NCBI RefSeq assembly: GCF_006345825.1
Contig: NZ_VCIX01000091.1
Span: 124,001-188,000, forward strand
DNA: 64,000 nucleotides
Source: Paenibacillus paridis
GTDB lineage: Bacteria > Bacillota > Bacilli > Paenibacillales > Paenibacillaceae
Reading direction: 5' to 3'
This document shows, piece by piece, positions 43,066 to 52,828 of the stretch. The notes beneath the pieces were generated by a model, which saw only the letters and a program-made list of their open reading frames with translations, made no database searches and was not told the origin of the DNA. The position numbers were made by a program, and so were the translations under genes. Positions within the stretch are counted from its first letter, which is position 1. The number at the start of each line of letters is the position of its first letter.

Positions 43066-43542
43066 TTGCATACAGACCTGATTGGCAAACCTGGAGTGTC
43101 ATTGGCAGGAATCGCTGTTCGAACGACCAATGCGGTTGAAACAGGGGGAAACGGACGCCTTTCGGCGTTGTGGAACGATTACTTTGCGAGCGGGATTGCT
43201 GAGCGGCTTCAGGCGAAGCACGCCCATTTGATTTATGCGCTATATACCGATTACGAGAGCGATGCTACGGGTGCTTATACGGTGCTGATCGGGCATGAGC
43301 GCAGTGATGTACCGGTACCGTCTGGCCTGGCGCAGGCTGAAATTCCGGAGTCGAAATTTCTCGTTTTCAAGACGAAGAAAGGCCCGGTGTACGAAGTTGT
43401 TGCTCAAGCATGGCAAGAAATATGGACATTTTTCGAGCAATCGTCTATTGAGCGAGCTTATACGGGGGATTATGAGCTGTATGACGGCCGATCCTTTGAC
43501 CCAGCCGCTGCCGAGGTTGACATTTATATCGCTGTAAAATAA
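43066..43542 (+). CDS. GyrI-like effector-binding domain protein
   Basis: A 158-residue stand-alone domain of the GyrI/AraC effector-binding (SOUL-like) family, with VSLAGIAVRTTNA at the start and YEVVAQAWQEIWTFFEQS in the second half. Such proteins bind hydrophobic or amphipathic small molecules, some acting in drug resistance. The start TTG 43066 is 6 bases after GGGGA; the frame extends upstream without another likely start. It follows a WYL regulator, with a terminator after it. Confidence 0.8.
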   Translation: MHTDLIGKPGVSLAGIAVRTTNAVETGGNGRLSALWNDYFASGIAERLQAKHAHLIYALYTDYESDATGAYTVLIGHERSDVPVPSGLAQAEIPESKFLVFKTKKGPVYEVVAQAWQEIWTFFEQSSIERAYTGDYELYDGRSFDPAAAEVDIYIAVK

Positions 43543-43578
43543 AGCGAGCAACAGCATACCCAAAGAAGCACAACATAA

Positions 43579-43617
43579 GAAGCACCCCAACGAAAGCTGG
43601 GGTGCTTCTTGTTTTTT
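43579..43617. terminator. Terminator between the GyrI-like gene and carbonic anhydrase
   Basis: Perfect 11-bp arms GAAGCACCCCA / TGGGGTGCTTC, loop of eight, with a T-run on the plus strand. It can stop the plus transcript and probably also the minus one. Confidence 0.88.
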
Positions 43618-43630
43618 CCTTATCCAAAGG

Positions 43631-44197
43631 CTAGTCCTCGCGGTAATCTTGGCAAAGAACCTCTATTGCGCCCGTTTCCGGGCTGAGAATGAAGCCGTGT
43701 ACCGGGATATCCTTAGGAAACAGCGGATGTTTGCGAATTAATTTGACGCTGTGCATGACGCCTTCTTCGGCGCTTTTGAAACCTCTTAGAAACTTATCCA
43801 TGCGGATTCCGGAATTTTCTAGGGTCTCAATGGCAAGCGGATCGATGCCGTGATCGATGAACTTGCTGACCATGCCTGCGGTATCGAGATTTGTCATGCC
43901 GCAGCCATGGTGGCCGATTACCAACACCTCGCGTGCTCCAAGCTCATAGACAGCAACAAGGATGCTGCGCATGGCGCTTCCGAATGGCTGGGTCAAGATC
44001 GCGCCCGCGTTTTTGATAAATTTGGCATCCCCGTTTTTGAAATTAAGAGCTTTGGGAAGCAGCTCGATAAGACGCGTGTCCATACAGGTGAGAACGGCTA
44101 CCTTTTTGTCTGGAAATTTGTCCGTGAGATAAGCTTCATAACTCTTCTCTTCGACAAATTTCTTGTTGAATTCTAACATACGTGGAACGATGGACAT
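43631..44197 (-). CDS. Beta-class carbonic anhydrase
   Basis: A 188-residue zinc enzyme interconverting CO2 and bicarbonate. Zinc ligands Cys and Asp are in LTCMDTRL, and His and Cys in IGHHGCGM. The Asp-Arg pair and the short length match the type II/YvdA-like beta class. I chose the ATG at 44197, eight bases after AGGAGG; another ATG two codons earlier is too close to it. An inverted repeat (44221-44256) lies upstream in the promoter. Confidence 0.9.
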   Translation of the reverse strand: MSIVPRMLEFNKKFVEEKSYEAYLTDKFPDKKVAVLTCMDTRLIELLPKALNFKNGDAKFIKNAGAILTQPFGSAMRSILVAVYELGAREVLVIGHHGCGMTNLDTAGMVSKFIDHGIDPLAIETLENSGIRMDKFLRGFKSAEEGVMHSVKLIRKHPLFPKDIPVHGFILSPETGAIEVLCQDYRED

Positions 44198-44711
44198 AAT
44201 CATTTCCTCCTAGCCGCATGACTTTCTATTTATATTAATTATTATTCATAGAAAGTAGGATGGAGTCAAATTTTCTGTTCGCGGCTGTTCAAAAAAGTCC
44301 TATCCTCATCGGAAATTTCACCGTTTAACCAAAAATTCCATTGTTTCCCGTGTCCCAAGGGCCGTCGGGATCGGAATACGTTTTTCAACATGTGTGGGAT
44401 CTGGGGAACCTTAGCGTTTGTGCTTTTTCCATTGGTGTTAACCCATGCTGGTCTGGAATCGATGCCTTAAGCATTGGTAGAAGGAAATTCGAAAACAGCT
44501 CGTACATTACAAGTATATCTAATAAATGTGATTTTTAAGGAAAGATGCACCAAACAAAAAAGTTTCGTAGTTCATCCAAAACCGCGAAGCCTTGTTGTAA
44601 CAAGGTTTTTGTCTTTTCCTCATCAAATCTTTCATTATTCTTTTATTGTGCTTTAGTAGACTTGTCAGTGAATCGTTTATTCCATCAGATAGTACGAGAG
44701 GAGAATAAAGA
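44198..44711. other. Divergent intergenic region before the giant surface protein
   Basis: About 510 bp without a convincing gene. It holds the inverted repeat ACTTTCTAT / ATAGAAAGT (44221-44256) beside the carbonic anhydrase, and a small hairpin GATGC/GCAT near 44460. A terminator-like hairpin CCTTG/CAAGG with TTTTT lies at 44588-44613. A TTGTCA -35-like box before the surface-protein gene has a poor -10. I did not recognise a riboswitch. Confidence 0.5.
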
Positions 44712-47700
44712 ATGCGTAGATCAGGAAAAAAAGCCTTGTCTATCCTATTGACGATAGTATTAGGATTAGGTGTTGTCGCACCTTCGGGGATTTTTGGAAA
44801 CAACAAAGTGTTTGCGGCAAATGAGTTTTTAGGAAGTGGTACAGCAAGTAACCCCTATCTCATCGGAACTGCCGATCAGCTTAACCAGATTCGGGGAGCT
44901 TATTTGAATGCAGGTCTTTATTTCAAGCAGACAAAAAATATTGACTTGAGTACTAGCGATTATAAAGATAACTGGACTCCTATTGGTAATAATCGCGCGA
45001 CGCCATTTAGGGGGAATTTTAACGGAAACGGATTTGCAATTAATGGATTAAAAATAAATACAAGTGGTAATAACTTGGGTTTATTCGGGTTGACAAGCGA
45101 GGAAAGTATCATTTCTAAAGTAAATCTAGAAAATGTGGACGTTACTGGAAATAATAGTGTAGGTAGTTTGGTGGGTGCAAATAGAGGGAAAGTTTCATAT
45201 AGTTATGCCACCGGAAATGTAGGCGGAAAAGATAGAGTAGGTGGCTTGATTGGCGATAATGGCGTTGCGATTTCTAATGGGCATGCCATAATCGACAATA
45301 GTTACGCTCATGCTAGCGTTACTGGATCGGGCTTCTCTTCAGGCGGTTTAGTGGGTACGAATAGCGGAGCTATTAATTACAGCTACGCCACGGGAAATGT
45401 AACAGGAGATTATGCAGTTGGCGGTTTAGTAGGCAATAATGATGGAACGATTAGCTACAGTTACGCCACAGGGGAAATGATAGATGGTCAAAGTATTGGC
45501 GGCCTTGTTGGCAGCAATTCTACAAATACTGAAATAAGGAACAGTTTTGCGACAGGCAAAGTTAATGGTAGTTTTTCTTCAGGTGGATTAACGGGTTACA
45601 ATTATGGAACGATTAGCAAAAGTTATTCCACAGGTGAGGTGAACGGAGGACAGCATGTAGGTGGCTTAGTCAGCAATCTTGAAGTTAGCGGAATAATAAG
45701 CGACAGCTTTACTACGGGGAAAGTGAGCGGATATAGTTTTGTCGGTGGCTTGATTGGCTATGCTTACAGTAATAGTAGTGGATCATATAGCAATAGTTAT
45801 GCAAGTGGTCATGTGAGCGGAGATATTGCTCCTATCAGCCCTTTGACCAGCAATGGTGAAGGAAACAATATAGGCAGCATTTACCTAGACGAAAATATGA
45901 AGGGGCCTGTAGGTGGCTGGGATTTTAATACTCTTTGGGCGATAGATCCATCGCGTAACGGCGGATATCCTTATTTGCAAGATTTCTTGTTTCAATTAAA
46001 ATATGACGGAAACGGAAACACTGGCGGGACCGTTCCGATTGACTCCAATTTATATCTACCTGGAGAAACGGCTAGCATATATACAGGGACATTAAATTTA
46101 GTAAAGACGGGTTATACCTTTATAGGATGGAACACACAAGAAAATGGAAATGGAAAGAGCTATAGTGGTTCTTTCGAGGCCATGCCCTATACAACCTTGT
46201 ATGCGCAGTGGGAAGCCCAAAGCTCAGCTGCCACTTTGACTTCCGGTATCGGAATCGTGAGTACTGACGGAACAACAAATGAAACGATCACCAATATTCC
46301 GTCTGGAACAACATTAGCCGTATTAAAAGAAGAAATTATGCCAGCGACTAATGCAACGTTTGAAATCTACGATGAAGACGGAGCCACCGTTGCAACAAAC
46401 CTAACCTCAGGAAAGAAAGTCATTGTAACCGCAGCGGATGGGGTAACGAAAGTTACATACATCGTGTCTGTCATAGCAAGCAGTGCGAAGGATATCATGT
46501 CATTTAGTTTAGCGGAGCAGACCGGAGCAGCAACAATTAATAAGACTGCACACACTGTCGAGATTCAAGTGGGGAATGCCACTGATGTAACCAACTTGAA
46601 GGCTACATTTACGTTATCCCCAGAAGCCTCTGCTAAAGTCGGCATGGTTGACCAAGTAAGTGGACTGAGTGCTAATAATTTTACAACTCCAGTTACCTAT
46701 ACAGTAAAAGCAGGGGATGGAAGCAGTCAAAACTGGACTGTAACCGTGAGAAAAAGCAGTGAGAAAGATATTATGGCGTTCTCATTAAACGCCGTTACCC
46801 AAACCAAAGCAGCTACGATCAATACGACAGATTTTACCGTAGAGATTGAAGTTGTATACGCAACCTCTTATAGCAGCTTGTCTAATTTGAAGGCCACATT
46901 CTCTCTATCACCTGATGCTTCAGCAAAAGTTGGCTCAATTACTCAAGTAAGCGGGACGACTGCCAACGATTTTAGGAACCCTGTTCAATACGTAGTAACT
47001 GCAGCAGATGGTAGCACCCAAGAATGGACGGTCTATGTCTCTATTGAACTAAGTAGCGCAAAAGACATTACAGCATATAGTTTTTCTTCGCAAACCAAGC
47101 CGGCAACAATCAACACGGCAGCTCGTACGGTCGACATAGAGGTAAAGTATGGAACGAATGTGACTAATCTGATTGCCACATTCACATTAACCCCAGCATC
47201 CTCTACAAAGGTAAACGGGACAACTCAAAGAAGCGGCACAACTTCTAACAATTTCACGAACCCGGTCACTTATGTTGTGCAGGCGGAGAACGGTACAAGG
47301 CAGAACTGGGTGGTTACCGTGACTGTTGCGCCGCCGAGCAGTGCCAACGATATCGTTGCGTTCAGCTTTGCTGCGCAAAACAATCCAGCAGCGATTAATA
47401 CAACCGCACAAACGGTAGCTATTGAAGTAAAGCATGGCACTAATCTGAATGGATTAAAGGCTACATTTACGTTATCTGCAGGAGCTTCGGCGAAGGTTGG
47501 CTCCATAGCACAAGTGAGCGGGACGACGGGAAATGACTTTACTTCTCCCGTGATTTACACTGTCACTGCACAGGATGGCACAACGAAACAGTATATTGTT
47601 ACCGTAACGGTGGCTCCGAGCAGCGCAAAAGATATAACAGCCTTCAGCTTTGCGGATTTGACGCCAGTGGTAACGGGTACGATTAGCGGGACAACCATTG

Positions 47701-50315
47701 CGCTTACTGTTCCTTACGGCACAGATCGAAATGGGTTGAAAGCCACGTTCACATTATCCGCAGGAGCCTCGGCGCAAGTTGGCTCCATAGCTCAAGTGAG
47801 CGGGACGACGGGAAATGACTTCACTTCTCCAGTGACATACACTGTCACAGCACAGGATGGCACAACGAAACAGTATATCGTCACCGTAACGGTGGCTCCG
47901 AGCAGCGCAAAAGATATAACAGCCTTTAACTTTGCGGATTTGACGCCAGTGGTGACGGGTACAATTAGCGGGACAACCATTGCGCTTACTGTTCCGTACG
48001 GAACAGATCGAAATGGAATGAAGGCTGCATTTACGTTATCTGCAGGAGCTTCGGCGCAAGTTGGCTCCATAGCACAAGTAAGCGGGACGACGGGAAATGA
48101 CTTTACTTCTCCCGTGATTTACACTGTCACTGCGCTGGATGGCACAACGAAACAGTACACCGTAACTGTAACGGTAGCTCCGAGCAGCGCGAAGGATATA
48201 ACAGCCTTCAGCTTTGCTGATTTGACGCCAGTGGTGACGGGTACGATTAGCGGGACGAACATCGCGCTTATTGTTCCTTACGGCACAGATCGAAATGGGT
48301 TGAAAGCCACTTTCACATTATCTGCAGGAGCCTCGGCGAAGGTTGGCTCCATAGCACAAGTAAGCGGGACGACGGGAAATGACTTCACTTCTCCAGTGAC
48401 TTACACTGTCACTGCACAGGATGGCACAACGAAACAGTATATCGTCACCGTAACGGTGGCTGCTAGCAACGAGAAGGACATTACCGCTTTCAGCTTTGCA
48501 GAGTTGACGCCAGTGGTGACGGGCACGATTAGCGGGACAAACATCGCGCTTACTGTTCCTTACGGCACAGATCGAAATGGGTTGAAAGTCACGTTCACAT
48601 TATCTGCAGGAGCCTCTGCGCAAGTCGGCTCCATAGCTCAAGTGAGCGGGACGACGGGAAATGACTTTACTTCTCCCGTGATTTACACTGTCACTGCACA
48701 GGATGGCACAACGAAACAGTATATCGTCACCGTAACGGTGGCTGCTAGCAACGAGAAGGACATTACCGCTTTCAGCTTTGCAGAGTTGACGCCAGTGGTC
48801 ACGGGTACGATTAGCGGGACGAACATCGCGCTTACTGTTCCTCACGGCACAGATCGAAATGGAATGAAGGCTACATTTACGTTATCTGCAGGAGCCTCGG
48901 CGCAAGTTGGCTCCATAGCCCAAGTAAGCGGGACGACCCGTAACGATTTCACTGGGCCGGTTACTTATTCGATAACAGCGGTAGATGGGACTCAGCAGAA
49001 CTGGGTAATAACGGTGACTAATAGTGCATCTTTAAGCCACGATGCCACGATATCATCTACCCTAGGGACCGTAAGTGTGGGCGGAACGGCGAACGAGAGC
49101 ATCTCGAATATTCCGTACGGCACAACGATAGCTGTTTTAAAGGCAGCGATTATCCAGGCAGCGGGAGCGACTTTTGAAATCTTTGATGCCGATGGAACAA
49201 CGATAGCAAGCAACTTAACTTCTAGTAGCAAGGTCATTGTAGTTGCGCAGGATGGCATAACGAAGGTTACTTACACGGTTTCTGTTAATGCTGCACCTCC
49301 ATCCGGCGGCGGTTCTACGCCTCCAAGCGACCCAAAAGCATACTCGACGGATGGGAAGCTTACGGTTCCGGCTGGTAAGTCGGGAGAGGTTAGTTTGGGC
49401 AAGGAAATTATCCTCTCAATTCCAGCTAATGCTACCGATAAAGAGCTCAGAATTACGATCGACAAATTGACGGACACGCAAAACCTTCTCAAGAATAATG
49501 AAGTAATGATTACCGGGGTCTATGAGATTCTAAAAAACTTCAAGGAGAACTTTAATAATCCCGTTTCGCTTTCCATTGCGTTTAACCCTGCCCTCTTGAA
49601 GGAAGGCCAATCGATGGCTATCTTCTATTATGATGAATTGAAAAAAGGCTGGGTGGAAGTGGCTGGCGGAATAATAACAGGCAATTATATTACGGTGAAG
49701 ATTAATCACTTTACGAAGTTTGCTGTAATCGCCACCGGCCAATCGCCAGTGGATGGGCAAGAACCGACGAAACATTTGAGCGACATTACAGGACATTGGG
49801 CGGAGACAGCAATTAAGCAAGCAGTAGGAAGCGGAATGGTTAACGGCTATCCAGATGGAACGTTTAAGCCCAATCACACCGTGACACGGGCGGAATTCAC
49901 AGTGATGCTGATGAATACGTTGAAGCTTCAAGGACTAGATGCAGGAACATCGCCGGCATTTACCGATGAGGCGAAAATTGGGGCATGGGCGAAGAATGCA
50001 GTGGCGCAAGCCGTACAAGCGGGATATCTAAAAGGCTATGCAGATGGGTCCTTCCGTCCGGATGCAGCCATTACTCGCGCGGAAATGGCGATGATCGTTG
50101 CTAACGCATTAGGTCTGTCGTTACAAGCCAGTTCCGAAACGGGCTTTGCAGACGACAAAGCGATTCCGGATTGGGCAAAAAACGCAGTCTCAGCCGTCAA
50201 GATGCTTGGCATTGTGGGTGGAAAAGGAAACAATACATTCGATCCTAATGCCGGGACGACAAGAGCAGAGGCCGTTACCGTTCTTCTGAAAATTTTGGAT
50301 CAAAAGAACAAGTAA
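44712..50315 (+). CDS. Giant SLH-anchored surface protein with GLUG and nine tandem Ig-like repeats
   Basis: A 1867-residue exported protein. A signal peptide ends near KVFAANE. GLUG-type repeats of the form GGLVGTNSG...NYSYATGNV span about residues 143-383. One Listeria-Bacteroides (InlB B-type) repeat lies near 429-501, then a cadherin-like domain (about 505-588). Nine DUF5018/Ig-like repeats occupy 590-1439, followed by a second cadherin-like domain, a ZU5-like domain (about 1535-1670) and three SLH repeats (about 1687-1867). The SLH part should bind secondary wall polymer. Adhesion is the likely role; no catalytic domain is visible. GAGGAG precedes the ATG. Confidence 0.88.
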   Translation: MRRSGKKALSILLTIVLGLGVVAPSGIFGNNKVFAANEFLGSGTASNPYLIGTADQLNQIRGAYLNAGLYFKQTKNIDLSTSDYKDNWTPIGNNRATPFRGNFNGNGFAINGLKINTSGNNLGLFGLTSEESIISKVNLENVDVTGNNSVGSLVGANRGKVSYSYATGNVGGKDRVGGLIGDNGVAISNGHAIIDNSYAHASVTGSGFSSGGLVGTNSGAINYSYATGNVTGDYAVGGLVGNNDGTISYSYATGEMIDGQSIGGLVGSNSTNTEIRNSFATGKVNGSFSSGGLTGYNYGTISKSYSTGEVNGGQHVGGLVSNLEVSGIISDSFTTGKVSGYSFVGGLIGYAYSNSSGSYSNSYASGHVSGDIAPISPLTSNGEGNNIGSIYLDENMKGPVGGWDFNTLWAIDPSRNGGYPYLQDFLFQLKYDGNGNTGGTVPIDSNLYLPGETASIYTGTLNLVKTGYTFIGWNTQENGNGKSYSGSFEAMPYTTLYAQWEAQSSAATLTSGIGIVSTDGTTNETITNIPSGTTLAVLKEEIMPATNATFEIYDEDGATVATNLTSGKKVIVTAADGVTKVTYIVSVIASSAKDIMSFSLAEQTGAATINKTAHTVEIQVGNATDVTNLKATFTLSPEASAKVGMVDQVSGLSANNFTTPVTYTVKAGDGSSQNWTVTVRKSSEKDIMAFSLNAVTQTKAATINTTDFTVEIEVVYATSYSSLSNLKATFSLSPDASAKVGSITQVSGTTANDFRNPVQYVVTAADGSTQEWTVYVSIELSSAKDITAYSFSSQTKPATINTAARTVDIEVKYGTNVTNLIATFTLTPASSTKVNGTTQRSGTTSNNFTNPVTYVVQAENGTRQNWVVTVTVAPPSSANDIVAFSFAAQNNPAAINTTAQTVAIEVKHGTNLNGLKATFTLSAGASAKVGSIAQVSGTTGNDFTSPVIYTVTAQDGTTKQYIVTVTVAPSSAKDITAFSFADLTPVVTGTISGTTIALTVPYGTDRNGLKATFTLSAGASAQVGSIAQVSGTTGNDFTSPVTYTVTAQDGTTKQYIVTVTVAPSSAKDITAFNFADLTPVVTGTISGTTIALTVPYGTDRNGMKAAFTLSAGASAQVGSIAQVSGTTGNDFTSPVIYTVTALDGTTKQYTVTVTVAPSSAKDITAFSFADLTPVVTGTISGTNIALIVPYGTDRNGLKATFTLSAGASAKVGSIAQVSGTTGNDFTSPVTYTVTAQDGTTKQYIVTVTVAASNEKDITAFSFAELTPVVTGTISGTNIALTVPYGTDRNGLKVTFTLSAGASAQVGSIAQVSGTTGNDFTSPVIYTVTAQDGTTKQYIVTVTVAASNEKDITAFSFAELTPVVTGTISGTNIALTVPHGTDRNGMKATFTLSAGASAQVGSIAQVSGTTRNDFTGPVTYSITAVDGTQQNWVITVTNSASLSHDATISSTLGTVSVGGTANESISNIPYGTTIAVLKAAIIQAAGATFEIFDADGTTIASNLTSSSKVIVVAQDGITKVTYTVSVNAAPPSGGGSTPPSDPKAYSTDGKLTVPAGKSGEVSLGKEIILSIPANATDKELRITIDKLTDTQNLLKNNEVMITGVYEILKNFKENFNNPVSLSIAFNPALLKEGQSMAIFYYDELKKGWVEVAGGIITGNYITVKINHFTKFAVIATGQSPVDGQEPTKHLSDITGHWAETAIKQAVGSGMVNGYPDGTFKPNHTVTRAEFTVMLMNTLKLQGLDAGTSPAFTDEAKIGAWAKNAVAQAVQAGYLKGYADGSFRPDAAITRAEMAMIVANALGLSLQASSETGFADDKAIPDWAKNAVSAVKMLGIVGGKGNNTFDPNAGTTRAEAVTVLLKILDQKNK
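46479..49028 (+). repeat. Nine tandem Ig-like coding repeats, last six exactly 282 bp
   Basis: Repeats start at 46479, 46755, 47052, 47337, 47619, 47901, 48183, 48465 and 48747. The first three are 276, 297 and 285 bp; each of the last six is 282 bp (94 codons). The later copies are nearly identical at the DNA level, while the first three are diverged. This points to recent expansion by unequal recombination or slippage. Confidence 0.95.
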
Positions 50316-50344
50316 CTTAAAATAAAAGAATAATTTTGAAGTGA

Positions 50345-50393
50345 GGGTTATTCTTCAATCCGTTGATTCAACGGGTTGAAGGATAACCTTTTT
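50345..50393 (+). terminator. Terminator of the giant surface-protein gene
   Basis: A long stem (GGGTTAT, CTTCAA and CCGTTG pairing back with few mismatches) ends in five Ts. Confidence 0.88.
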
Positions 50394-50479
50394 GAATGGG
50401 TTGGCTCAAAATTCTTTAATTACCCTATTTAGATTGTGAAATTTTCGATGAAGATAGGCGGCATTTTGAACAGGCTCTT

Positions 50480-52636
50480 TTAGTGGATTAAGCCACTTTG
50501 CTTCGCTTTTTCCAGCATTTTGACGGAGTAGCGGTTAATCCATTTCTTTAAGGCGAGTCCCATAACTAGAGCGGCGCCAGCAAAAACCGCTAAGGCAATC
50601 AGGTCTCTGACGACAATATCCCACAAAATCCCGCCCACGGCCTCGCGCATCATGCTAATCGCATAGGTAAAGGGCAAGAACGGATGGATCGCTTGGAAAA
50701 AAGGCGGCGTAACCTGAATAGGGAACGTCCCCCCAGAGCCGGCGAGCTGAAGCACGAGCAGAACGATAGCCATGGCTTTGCCGACATTGCCGAATACGGA
50801 CACCAGCGTGTACACGATAAGCATAAATACTGCGCTGAGCGCCAAGCCGAACAAGATGAACCACGTTTTATCCGCGACGTAAGCTTTGAGCAGCCAAATA
50901 TCTCCAGCCGTCACAAGCACGGACTGAAGCAGCGCGATAGTAAGGAAAGTGAGAAAGCGGCCGAAATAGATGTGGTAGCTGCGGTACTTACGTTCTTCGT
51001 CATGGACATCCACGCTGAGCAGGGACACGAGCAATAGCGCCCCGACCCATAACGACAACGTCGTAAAAAAAGGCGACATCGCAGAGCCGTAATTCGGAAT
51101 CGGATACAGCCGATTTTCTTTCAGGATGACTGGTTCTGCGAAGAAGGCCCCCTCGCGTTCCGCATCGTTCTTGAGGAGATCGACAAGCTCGTTCAAATTG
51201 CCTTCCTTTTCCAGGTCGCGTATGCGCTGTGCGAAATCTTTGACCCGCTGCTCAGCAGCAGGCAGGTTCTGCTTTATTTTCGCTAGTTCCTTGCTGCCGG
51301 TCTCGAGCCCCTTGGCGGCATCGTTCACGATTTGCAGGGCGCTTGGCATATTTTTGTTCGCTGCTGCGAGTATCGACTGCGCGTCCGCTGCGGCTTGCTT
51401 GGCTTTGCCTGCTGCTTGCTGGATGCGCGGCAAAATGTCGGAATCATAGCGGCTGAGCAGGTCGTTTAACATAGCAGAAGTCTCCGCCGACAAGGCGTGA
51501 AGCCGGTCGATGAGCGTCGCAGCAGGCTGCTCGCCCTTCTTGATGGCTGCATGAATTTGCTGTACAACCGCAAGCTGCTGCCCGAAGCGGGTATTGATTT
51601 GTTTTAAACGCTCAATAGTAGGCGTGAGGAGCTTGCTTCCCGCTGAAGCCGACTCATTTAAACGTTGCAGCAGCTTAATCGTTCCTTCCGTAACGGATAC
51701 TGCGCTGGTAAGCCGCTTTTTGGCTAACGCAAGCGCGGCCTGTACGGTTTCCGGATCTACGTCCGCACCTTGCAAAACAGCAGTTAGCTCCTCGACCGCC
51801 CCAGCCGTTTGGAGCAGCAGCTGCAGATCCTGCTTGATGAGCGGGCCGGCTGTGTCGAGCGCAGCCGTGCTCTGGTCAAAAAAACTGCCCAGCTGCTTCG
51901 TGAATGCTTCCCCGTCCTTCGCGAGCTTAGCGGCCTTGGGCAGTTCGGTTTGGACGGAAGCGACGATTTTTTTCGATTTATCGAGGTCTGTCGATGCTAG
52001 CGCTACGGCTTCATTTATTTTAGGAATGAGCGCTTCTAGCTTGAACACGGTGCTTCTAACCTGCTCAATGGCCGGCCGGTTTTCTTCCAGCTCTATCCCG
52101 ATCTGATTGAAAATACGAAAAATCGTCTCGTTAGCTGTTTTGACAAAGCTGCTGCGGACTTCCTCAATAATGCCGCTTGCTCCTTTTTGGGCAATTTTCG
52201 GTGAGACTGCATTTATTTTTTCATTTACGGCGTAATCCAGCTCCGCTTGCTGCAAGTTATCGGTCAGCACGGTCGCCATTTTGGCGGAGAAGTCAGCCGG
52301 AATCGTAATGCTGGCATAGTATTCGCCATGCTTCACGCCCGCAAGCGCGCTTTCCTCGTCAACGAAAACCCAGCCGATCTTCTTATTTTCCTTCAAGGAG
52401 GCAATAATTTCATCGCCTACTCTTATCGGTGTGCCGCGCAGCTCGGCGCCCTCGTCGTTGTTCACGACAGCAATAGCGAGCGAGCTAGTTTGCCCATAAG
52501 GGTCCCATGATGCCTTGATATTGAACCATGCATAGAGGGAAGGCAGGCAGGCGAGTCCGATAATAATGATGGCTGCGGCGCTATTTCGCACGATATGACG
52601 AAGATCTTTGGCGTATATGGACAAAATATGGCTCAA
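50480..52636 (-). CDS. YhgE/Pip family membrane protein
   Basis: A 718-residue protein of the YhgE/phage infection protein family. One N-terminal helix (AAAIIIIGLACLPSLYAWFN) precedes a long extracellular, coiled-coil-rich region (about 60-500), and about five or six C-terminal helices follow, resembling an ABC-2 permease. Relatives serve as phage receptors or as parts of type VII-like secretion and immunity loci; the role here is unknown. I chose TTG 52636, nine bases after GGGAGG. An upstream in-frame start at 52744 would begin inside a terminator hairpin. Confidence 0.85.
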   Translation of the reverse strand: MSHILSIYAKDLRHIVRNSAAAIIIIGLACLPSLYAWFNIKASWDPYGQTSSLAIAVVNNDEGAELRGTPIRVGDEIIASLKENKKIGWVFVDEESALAGVKHGEYYASITIPADFSAKMATVLTDNLQQAELDYAVNEKINAVSPKIAQKGASGIIEEVRSSFVKTANETIFRIFNQIGIELEENRPAIEQVRSTVFKLEALIPKINEAVALASTDLDKSKKIVASVQTELPKAAKLAKDGEAFTKQLGSFFDQSTAALDTAGPLIKQDLQLLLQTAGAVEELTAVLQGADVDPETVQAALALAKKRLTSAVSVTEGTIKLLQRLNESASAGSKLLTPTIERLKQINTRFGQQLAVVQQIHAAIKKGEQPAATLIDRLHALSAETSAMLNDLLSRYDSDILPRIQQAAGKAKQAAADAQSILAAANKNMPSALQIVNDAAKGLETGSKELAKIKQNLPAAEQRVKDFAQRIRDLEKEGNLNELVDLLKNDAEREGAFFAEPVILKENRLYPIPNYGSAMSPFFTTLSLWVGALLLVSLLSVDVHDEERKYRSYHIYFGRFLTFLTIALLQSVLVTAGDIWLLKAYVADKTWFILFGLALSAVFMLIVYTLVSVFGNVGKAMAIVLLVLQLAGSGGTFPIQVTPPFFQAIHPFLPFTYAISMMREAVGGILWDIVVRDLIALAVFAGAALVMGLALKKWINRYSVKMLEKAKQSGLIH

Positions 52637-52722
52637 TATGTTCGACCTCCCAAAAATGCTGCTCTTAGTATTTCTGATTTCGCCAAAATCTACCCATCTA
52701 AGCGAATATGGGAAATGAGCAT

Positions 52723-52763
52723 AAAAAAAGCAGTAGTTTGGCAATACTTGCCAAACTACTGCT
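52723..52763 (-). terminator. Very strong terminator of the LLM oxidoreductase gene
   Basis: A perfect 16-bp stem (AGCAGTAGTTTGGCAA with its complement, loop of three) ends in seven Ts on the minus strand. It isolates the YhgE-like gene from the oxidoreductase gene. Confidence 0.93.
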
Positions 52764-52828
52764 TCGAATGTAAAGGGAAAAATAGTTATGCGTATTCCAC
52801 AATGGCCGTTCGTTTTTTTGCTTTGTGG

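Noticed and set aside
44341..44538. A 65-codon plus-strand frame before the giant surface-protein gene
   Set aside because: It has no ribosome site and an unlikely composition; I see it as part of the long intergenic region.
44198..44711. A cyclic-di-GMP or other riboswitch before the surface-protein gene
   Set aside because: I looked for the usual conserved cores and found none. Only small hairpins are present.
46479..49028. Tandem repeats considered as a CRISPR-like or minisatellite array
   Set aside because: The units are 94-codon protein domains in frame within one gene, with no spacers.
50480..52636. YhgE/Pip protein as part of a type VII secretion locus
   Set aside because: No EssC-type ATPase, WXG100 protein or toxin gene is nearby.
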